Positions 23,729 to 28,657 of a stretch of DNA of 28,657 nt are shown piece by piece. How positions within the stretch are numbered: the stretch's first letter is position 1; every line of letters begins with the position of its first letter. A model generated the notes under the pieces. That model saw only the letters and a list, made by a program, of their open reading frames with translations, did no database searches and was not told where the DNA came from. The stretch is from Deltaproteobacteria bacterium (GTDB taxonomy: Bacteria; Myxococcota; Polyangia; Haliangiales; Haliangiaceae). Made by a program: the position numbers and the translations under genes. Location: contig JAGSPR010000020.1 in assembly GCA_018262455.1 (NCBI GenBank), positions 1 through 28,657 on the forward strand, read 5' to 3'.

Positions 23729-24394
23729 ATGAACACCTGGAAGACCGATGCGCAGCTCCAGCAGGACGTGCTGACCGAGCTCAAATGGGACACGCGGGTG
23801 GGCCCGACCGAGGTCGGCGTCCAGGTTGCCCGCAGCGTCGTGACGCTGACCGGTACCGTCTCGAGCTGGGCGAAGAAGCTCGCCGCCGAGGCCGCCGCGC
23901 ATCGGGTCGCCGGCGTGCATGATGTGGCCAACGACCTGGTCGTCAACCTCGGGAGCGATACGACGCGGACCGATACCGAGATCGCGGCGGCGGTCCGACA
24001 TGCGCTGATCTGGGACGTGTTCGTCCCCGAGGACCGGATCCAGACGACGGTCACGCACGGGATCGTCACGCTGCTCGGAACCGTCGATTTTCCGGCGCAG
24101 CGCGACGACGCGGCGCGTGCCGTCGGCTACCTCGCGGGAGTCTGCGGCGTCGACAACCAGATCCGGGTCAAGCACGCGGAGGTCTCGAAGACGGCGCTCC
24201 AGACCGCGATCCTCGACGCCCTCGAGCGCCGGGCGTCGCGCGACGCAGGCAAGATCGAGCTCGAGGTCGACGAGGGTCGCGTGACGGTGTCAGGTCGCGT
24301 CCATTCGTGGGGTGAGCGCCAGGCGGTGCTCGGCGCGGCGCGTGGCACGCACGGCGTCGATCAAGTGATCGACAAGCTGCAGGTCGCGCCCTGA
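23729..24394 (+). CDS. Protein with three BON domains
   Basis: 221 residues made of three BON (bacterial OsmY and nodulation) domains at about 6-72, 80-145 and 152-219. Each carries the pattern V-x-L-x-G-x-V near its middle: SVVTLTGTVSSWAKKLAAE, GIVTLLGTVDFPAQRDDAAR and GRVTVSGRVHSWGERQAV. BON domains are thought to bind membranes or phospholipids. OsmY is periplasmic, but this protein has no signal peptide and should be cytoplasmic. ATG (MNTWKTDAQLQQDVL) chosen on family fit and promoter distance. BON proteins often sit with USP and CBS genes in stress islands. Confidence 0.93.
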   Translation: MNTWKTDAQLQQDVLTELKWDTRVGPTEVGVQVARSVVTLTGTVSSWAKKLAAEAAAHRVAGVHDVANDLVVNLGSDTTRTDTEIAAAVRHALIWDVFVPEDRIQTTVTHGIVTLLGTVDFPAQRDDAARAVGYLAGVCGVDNQIRVKHAEVSKTALQTAILDALERRASRDAGKIELEVDEGRVTVSGRVHSWGERQAVLGAARGTHGVDQVIDKLQVAP

Positions 24395-24410
24395 GGCGCG
24401 CGTGGTCCTT

Positions 24411-24426
24411 GGGCGCGGGAGATGCA
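24411..24426 (+). promoter_or_regulatory. Sigma-54-like promoter of the lipoprotein at 24440
   Basis: GGGCGCGGGAGATGCA, GG-N10-GC with ATGCA. The C of GC (24425) is 15 nt before ATG 24440. The ATG at 24422 lies inside the -12 element and so is not the start. Confidence 0.6.
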
Positions 24427-24439
24427 CTGTCACGCGGTC

Positions 24440-25180
24440 ATGCGGACCACATTCCTGCTGACGCTATCTATCGTCACGGCCGTCACGGCGAGCTGTGCCG
24501 TGAACGGCAGCTACATCTACGCTCCGGAGGGCGCGACACACTGGAGTGACGGCCGCCCGGTCGCGATCACCGCGGTGCCGCCAGAGGCGCCGCAAGGAGA
24601 CGTCCAGGTCAGCTCGTTCGGCATCACGCAACTCACCCCGAGCGGCGCGAATCCCGTCGAGACCTTGCATGTCCGGATGGTGGTGACCAACAACGGCGAC
24701 GAGCAACCGTGGACCGTCGACACCCGGGAGGTCATGATCGACGTCGCTCGGGAGGGCCGGAGCCGGGCGATGTTCGTCAACACCGACGTGGCGAGCCTGC
24801 CGCTGGTCTCGATCGGGCGTGGCGAGCGCAAGACGCTCGACTTCTACTTCCCGGTACCGTCGAACGTCACCGATGAGAGCAACCTGCCGGCGTTCGACGT
24901 GCTGTGGCAGGTCACCACCGCGGCGCGACCGTTCGCGTCACGCAGCGCGTTCCACGCGGTCGAGCGCTACGACGCCACGCCTGGCACGACCGAGGTCGTG
25001 GTGGTCTCCGGGTGGGGACCGTACTGGTGGTACAACCCGTTCTGGGTGCCCCCGTTCGTGCACCGGCCCGGGATCGTGATCCGCCACCCGCCCGGGCACG
25101 TCATCGTGAGCCGGCCGCCACGCTGGCACTACCAGCCGCACCGCCGGACGGTGGTCCGCGATCACCGTCACCGTCGCTAG
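24440..25180 (+). CDS. Putative lipoprotein with Pro/His/Arg-rich C-terminus
   Basis: Unrecognised 246-residue protein. Signal MRTTFLLTLSIVTAVTASC gives a lipobox (TASC, Cys19), so it is exported and lipid-anchored. The middle (about 55-180) is beta-rich, Ig-like in feel (VETLHVRMVVTNNGDEQPWTVDTREVMIDV, LPLVSIGRGERKTLDFYFPVP). The C-terminus is unusual: GWGPYWWYNPFWVPPFVHRPG followed by a His/Arg/Pro-rich tail ending RDHRHRR. Such tails may bind metals or surface polymers, but that is a guess. Its transcript would end just before the ppsA promoter repeats. Confidence 0.8.
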   Translation: MRTTFLLTLSIVTAVTASCAVNGSYIYAPEGATHWSDGRPVAITAVPPEAPQGDVQVSSFGITQLTPSGANPVETLHVRMVVTNNGDEQPWTVDTREVMIDVAREGRSRAMFVNTDVASLPLVSIGRGERKTLDFYFPVPSNVTDESNLPAFDVLWQVTTAARPFASRSAFHAVERYDATPGTTEVVVVSGWGPYWWYNPFWVPPFVHRPGIVIRHPPGHVIVSRPPRWHYQPHRRTVVRDHRHRR

Positions 25181-25187
25181 GGCGATC

Positions 25188-25203
25188 CGGCATACGCGAT
25201 GCA
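25188..25203 (+). promoter_or_regulatory. Sigma-54-like element 1 of 3 before ppsA
   Basis: CGGCATACGCGATGCA, GG-N10-GC. First of three identical 19-bp-period copies; the C of GC is at 25202. Confidence 0.5.
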
Positions 25204-25206
25204 CTT

Positions 25207-25222
25207 CGGCATACGCGATGCA
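25207..25222 (+). promoter_or_regulatory. Sigma-54-like element 2 of 3 before ppsA
   Basis: Identical 16-mer to element 1, 19 bp downstream; C of GC at 25221. Confidence 0.5.
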
Positions 25223-25225
25223 CTT

Positions 25226-25241
25226 CGGCATACGCGATGCA
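25226..25241 (+). promoter_or_regulatory. Sigma-54-like element 3 of 3, ppsA-proximal
   Basis: Identical 16-mer. The C of GC (25240) is 14 nt before ATG 25254, the same distance as in five other genes here. Confidence 0.65.
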
Positions 25242-25253
25242 CTTCCATGTGCC

Positions 25254-27650
25254 ATGGCCGATCCGCTCGTCATCCCGTTTCGCATGCTCGACCTGGGCGA
25301 CCTGGCGATCGTCGGAGGCAAGAATGCCAATCTGGGAGAGCTGATCAAGCACCTCACGGCCGCGGGCGTCCGCGTGCCCGATGGCTTCGCGATCGCCGCC
25401 GACGCGTTTCGCCGGCACCTGGCGGAGAACCGGCTCGATACCGAGATCTACGACGCGCTCGAGCGACTCGACGTGTCCGATATCGCGGCGCTGGCTCGGA
25501 CCGCGCAGCAGATCCGCGACCGGATCTCGCGCGCGCCGCTGCCACCCGACATCGAAGCAGCGGTCCTGGCCGCCTATGATCTGCTGTCCGAGCAGTACCG
25601 ACAGGCGGAGGCGGATGTCGCCGTGCGATCGAGCGCGACGGCCGAAGATCTGCCAGGTGCATCGTTCGCGGGTCAGCACGAGAGCTACCTCGATGTCCGC
25701 GGCCACGCCGCGGTGATCGATGCGGTGCGGGCGTGCATGGCTTCGCTGTTCACCGATCGCGCGATCGTCTATCGCCGCGAGCGAGGCTATGCGGACCGCT
25801 CCGTCGCGCTCTCGGTCGGCGTCCAGAAGATGGTGCGCAGCGACCTCGCGAGCGCCGGCGTGATCTTCACGCTCGACACCGAGACTGGATTCCGCGACGT
25901 CATCGAGATCACCGGCGCGTGGGGTCTCGGCGAGACCGTGGTCAAGGGCCGGGTCAACCCCGATGAGTTCACGGTCCACAAGCCCACGCTCGCGAGCGGC
26001 TTCCGGCCGATCCTCGCGCGCTACGCCGGTGACAAGGGCGTCAAGCTGGTCTACGCGCCCGGTGGCACCACGGTCGAGGCGCGCGTTGCCGACGCCGATC
26101 GCCGCCGGCTCGTGCTCACCGATGATGAGGTGCTCGCGCTCGCGCGCTGGGCGGTGGCCATCGAGACCCACTACGCGATGCCGATGGACATCGAGTGGGC
26201 CAAGGACGGCAACACCTCCGAGCTGTTCATCGTCCAGGCACGCCCGGAGACCGTGCACGCGCGGCAGGTCGCCCCGAGCTTCGAGCTGTTCAAGATCACG
26301 GGGAGCGGTCGCGCGCTCGTCACCGGCAAGAGCGTCGGCGCCAAGATCGCGCACGCCCGGGTGCGCGTGATCCACGCGGCCAGCGAGCTCGCGAGCTTCC
26401 AGCCCGGCGAGATCCTCGTCGCGCCGATGACCGACCCGGACTGGGAACCGGTGCTCGCCCGCGCTGCGGCGATCGTCACCGATCACGGCGGTCGCACGTG
26501 CCACGCCGCGATCGTCGCGCGCGAGCTCGGCATCCCGTGCGTCGTCGGTACCGATCGCGCGACGACCACGCTGCACACCGGCGAGATGGTCACCGTGTCG
26601 TGCGCCGAGGGCGACGAGGGGCGGGTCTATCGCGGCGAGGTGCCGTTCACCCGCGAGGTGATCGATCCGGCGAGCCTGCCGCGCCCGTCGGTCCCGGTGA
26701 TGCTCAACGTCGGCAACCCGGAGAACGCATTCTTGCTCGGCCAGCTGCCGAGCGCGGGCGTCGGGCTCGCCCGGATCGAGTTCATCGTGTCGTCGCAGAT
26801 CGGGATCCATCCGATGGCCCTGCTCCACCCCGAACGCGTGACCGATCCCGAAGCGCTGGCGGAGATCCGCAGGCGGACAGCCGGGCTCGCGAGCCCCGGC
26901 GAGCTGTTCGTCGATGGCCTCGCGAGCGGAGTGGCGCGGATCGCCGCGGCATTCTGGCCGCGCCCCGTCATCGTCCGGTTCTCGGATTTCAAGACCAACG
27001 AGTACGCCAACCTGCTCGGGGGCCAGGCCTTCGAGCCAGTCGAGGCGAACCCGATGATCGGGTTCCGTGGCGCCTCGCGCTACTACGATGTGCGCTATCG
27101 CGAGGCGTTCGCGCTCGAGTGTGCGGCGATCAAGCGGGTGCGCGAGACGATGGGACTCACCAACGTCAAGGTCATGATCCCGTTCTGCCGCACCCTCGGC
27201 GAGGGTCGTGCCGTGCTCGCCGAGCTCGCCGCGAACGGGCTCCGCCGCGGCGACCACGAGCTCGAGGTCTACGTGATGTGCGAGATCCCGAACAATGTCG
27301 TGCTCGCCGCGGAGTTCTCCGAGCTGTTCGACGGGTTCTCGATCGGCTCGAACGATCTCACGCAGCTGACGCTCGGCGTCGATCGCGACTCGAGCTTGCT
27401 CGCGCACTTGTTCGACGAGCAGGACCCAGGTGTCAAGGCACTCATCACCGAGGTGGTCGAGGTCGCGCACCGCCACCACCGCAAGGTCGGGTTGTGCGGT
27501 CAGGCCCCGAGTGACCACCCGGAGTTCGCCGGGTTCCTCGCCTCGATCGGCATCGACAGCATCTCGGTGACCCCCGATGCCCTGCCCCGCGTCGTCCGCC
27601 ACCTGGCCACCGCCTCCGAGCGGACCACCGCGCTGTTCGAGGTCGGCTGA
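25254..27650 (+). CDS. ppsA: Phosphoenolpyruvate synthase
   Basis: 798-residue PEP synthase (pyruvate + ATP + water to PEP + AMP + phosphate), the normal length for PpsA. ATP-grasp domain at about 15-350 (GGKNANLGEL, RSSATAEDLPGASFAGQHESYLDV, AWGLGETVVKGRVNPDE, MDIEW...VQARPET). Swivelling phosphohistidine domain with catalytic His417 in TDHGGRTCHAAIVARELGIPCVVGT. PEP/pyruvate barrel with ARIEFIV, RFSDFKTNEY, NPMIGFRGASRYY, SIGSNDLTQLTLGVDRDS and catalytic Cys748 in GLCGQAPSDHPEF. Start set by ATG 14 nt after the third sigma-54-like copy. It would run gluconeogenesis from pyruvate, complementing GlgX in reserve carbon use. Its stop overlaps the next ATG by one base (TGATG). Confidence 0.95.
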   Translation: MADPLVIPFRMLDLGDLAIVGGKNANLGELIKHLTAAGVRVPDGFAIAADAFRRHLAENRLDTEIYDALERLDVSDIAALARTAQQIRDRISRAPLPPDIEAAVLAAYDLLSEQYRQAEADVAVRSSATAEDLPGASFAGQHESYLDVRGHAAVIDAVRACMASLFTDRAIVYRRERGYADRSVALSVGVQKMVRSDLASAGVIFTLDTETGFRDVIEITGAWGLGETVVKGRVNPDEFTVHKPTLASGFRPILARYAGDKGVKLVYAPGGTTVEARVADADRRRLVLTDDEVLALARWAVAIETHYAMPMDIEWAKDGNTSELFIVQARPETVHARQVAPSFELFKITGSGRALVTGKSVGAKIAHARVRVIHAASELASFQPGEILVAPMTDPDWEPVLARAAAIVTDHGGRTCHAAIVARELGIPCVVGTDRATTTLHTGEMVTVSCAEGDEGRVYRGEVPFTREVIDPASLPRPSVPVMLNVGNPENAFLLGQLPSAGVGLARIEFIVSSQIGIHPMALLHPERVTDPEALAEIRRRTAGLASPGELFVDGLASGVARIAAAFWPRPVIVRFSDFKTNEYANLLGGQAFEPVEANPMIGFRGASRYYDVRYREAFALECAAIKRVRETMGLTNVKVMIPFCRTLGEGRAVLAELAANGLRRGDHELEVYVMCEIPNNVVLAAEFSELFDGFSIGSNDLTQLTLGVDRDSSLLAHLFDEQDPGVKALITEVVEVAHRHHRKVGLCGQAPSDHPEFAGFLASIGIDSISVTPDALPRVVRHLATASERTTALFEVG

Positions 27651-28525
27651 TGTCGAACCTCGAGCTCGATCCGGTTCCCGAGCTGTCGACGTTCCGCCGG
27701 CTGGCCCTCGGCACGTGGCGGACCGCGTACGATCCGAGCGTCTACGGCAGCCTCACGCTGCGGATGGACAAGGCGCTCGCGTACATCGACACGTTCCGAC
27801 GGGCGACCGGCAAGCACCTCACGGTCACCCACCTGATGGCACGCGCCGCGGCCGCCGTGCTCGAGCAGTACCCCGACGCGAACGTGCTACTGCGCCACGG
27901 ACGGCTGTATCGCCGCCGGAGCATCGGCGTGTTCTTCCAGGTCGCGATGGAGGATCCAGCGACGGGCAAGGTCGACCTCTCGGGCGCGACGATCCACGAT
28001 CCGCAGCGCAAGTCGCTGGTCGAGATCTGCGACGAGCTCGCGCGCGAGTTCGCCGAGGTCCGCACCGATCGCGGCGGTGCGCTGGCACGCGTGCGCCGCC
28101 TGATGGGGCGCCTGCCGCTGCGCGCGATCCCGGCCGTGCTCGAGCTGACCTCGTTCGCGAGCTACACGCTCAACCTCGATCTCCGGTGGGCAGGCGTCCC
28201 GCGTGACGCGTTCGGCTCGGTGATGATCACGAACGTCGGCGCGCTTGGCCTCGAGGAAGCCTACGTGCCTCTCGTGCCGTACAGTCGGGTCCCGCTGCTG
28301 CTCGCCCTCGGCGCGATCCGCGAGACGCCGGTGGCGCGAGACGGCCGCGTCGAGATCGAGCACACGATGAAGCTGTGCGCCACGTTCGACCATCGCGTGC
28401 TCGACGGCACTCATGCCGCCGCGATGGCCAGGACGATGCGGGCCTGGATCGAGGACCCGTTCGCGCACTTCGACCGGCTGCCCGAGGCCGCTGCGGGATC
28501 GGCGATCCGCAACGTGGCCACGTGA
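27650..28525 (+). CDS. Lone 2-oxoacid dehydrogenase E2-type acyltransferase domain
   Basis: 291-residue protein corresponding to the catalytic (CoA acyltransferase) domain of E2 dihydrolipoyl transferases. It carries the catalytic motif DHRVLDGTHAA with His248 and FGSVMITNVGALGLEEAYVP (the usual SNVGxxG region). There is no lipoyl domain and no peripheral subunit-binding domain, so it cannot work as a normal E2 by itself. It begins 1 base inside the ppsA stop and so is translationally coupled to PEP synthase. E1/E3 genes are absent nearby. It may transfer acyl groups to or from CoA on another carrier; substrate unknown. Confidence 0.85.
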   Translation: MSNLELDPVPELSTFRRLALGTWRTAYDPSVYGSLTLRMDKALAYIDTFRRATGKHLTVTHLMARAAAAVLEQYPDANVLLRHGRLYRRRSIGVFFQVAMEDPATGKVDLSGATIHDPQRKSLVEICDELAREFAEVRTDRGGALARVRRLMGRLPLRAIPAVLELTSFASYTLNLDLRWAGVPRDAFGSVMITNVGALGLEEAYVPLVPYSRVPLLLALGAIRETPVARDGRVEIEHTMKLCATFDHRVLDGTHAAAMARTMRAWIEDPFAHFDRLPEAAAGSAIRNVAT

Positions 28526-28578
28526 CCTGCAAGCGGCCGACGAGCAGATCTCGCCGGCCCATGGAGCCACCCGGATCG

Positions 28579-28656
28579 CTAACGACCCGGCTGGAGCTCC
28601 TCGATCTCGGATCGGGAACTAACGGCGGCTACGCGCGGGCCCAGCTTCACCGCCGA
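28579..28656 (-). CDS. Possible 3' end of a minus-strand gene (partial)
   Basis: The frame from the right edge reads SAVKLGPRVAAVSSRSEIEELQPGR and stops (TAG at 28579-28581). Composition is protein-like, and the gene would converge on the acyltransferase gene 53 bp away. Only 25 residues are in the window, so no product can be named and the call is weak. Bases 28526-28578 hold nothing I recognise. Confidence 0.35.
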   Translation of the reverse strand, partial: SAVKLGPRVAAVSSRSEIEELQPGR

Positions 28657-28657
28657 T

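Larger units (their letters stand above)
25189..25247 (+). repeat. Three 19-bp tandem repeats before ppsA
   Basis: Unit CATACGCGATGCACTTCGG starts at 25191, 25210 and 25229; the third copy ends CCA instead of CGG. A GG precedes the first copy, so every copy presents GG-CATACGCGAT-GC. It is followed 6 bp later by the ppsA ATG. Too short and gap-free to be CRISPR. Confidence 0.93.

Noticed and set aside
24422..24442. ATG 24422 as the start of the lipoprotein at 24440
   Set aside because: It lies inside the -12 element, and the peptide from ATG 24440 is the proper signal sequence.
25189..25247. Tandem repeats as a CRISPR remnant
   Set aside because: Units are 19 bp with no spacers and no cas genes are near.
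1..28657. Long opposite-strand ORFs inside most genes
   Set aside because: High GC keeps shadow frames open; they are Arg/Ala/Gly/Pro-rich, lack domain motifs, and lie antisense to genes with clear catalytic residues.

Overview
The window is high-GC DNA that reads like a myxobacterium or relative (Myxococcota/Deltaproteobacteria). The signs are a eukaryote-type Ser/Thr kinase, several small lipoproteins (one Cys-rich), multi-domain histidine kinases, and a globin-coupled histidine kinase closely resembling the Anaeromyxobacter AfGcHK type. This taxonomic call is inference from gene content. I see no rRNA, tRNA, CRISPR array, transposase or phage gene.

Layout. 1-5300: an APS-kinase-like gene converges on a minus-strand operon of Cys-rich lipoprotein, ABC ATPase, FtsX-type permease and HlyD adaptor. 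5451-8388: flavodoxin-membrane fusion, tandem universal stress protein (USP), CBS-pair protein, lone receiver. 8285-11580: lipoprotein plus MgtA-like P-type ATPase. 11699-16048: globin-coupled histidine kinase, then a REC-kinase/PAS-hybrid-kinase pair. 16207-19715: operon of USP, lipoprotein and zinc alcohol dehydrogenase, then a Ser/Thr kinase. 19893-19974: a long hexamer-built inverted repeat. 20006-23003: operon of an 88-aa protein, rhodanese lipoprotein, 77-aa protein and GlgX. 23153-28525: a second CBS-pair protein divergent from a triple-BON protein, then a lipoprotein, phosphoenolpyruvate synthase and a lone E2-type acyltransferase. The right edge may hold the 3' end of one more minus-strand gene.

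How it fits together. The gene set (USPs, CBS pairs, BON protein, P-type ATPase, PEP synthase, Zn-ADH, rhodanese, flavodoxin, glycogen debranching, heme-globin kinase) resembles a hypoxia/dormancy island, functionally like the mycobacterial DosR regulon but with different regulators. The most striking signal is regulatory. Thirteen transcription units carry a sigma-54-like -24/-12 element (GG-N10-GC, consensus near YGGCMCG-N4-NTGCW). In nine of them the start ATG lies exactly 14 or 15 nt after the C of the -12 GC, so the predicted transcript would begin 2-3 nt before the ATG (leaderless). ppsA has three such elements as a perfect-period 19-bp tandem repeat. A palindrome CGCA-N5-TGCG, or a one-base variant, lies about 60-120 bp upstream of the predicted start in at least seven units and is a candidate activator site. 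No sigma-54 activator (AAA+) gene is in the window, so the proposed activator must be encoded elsewhere.
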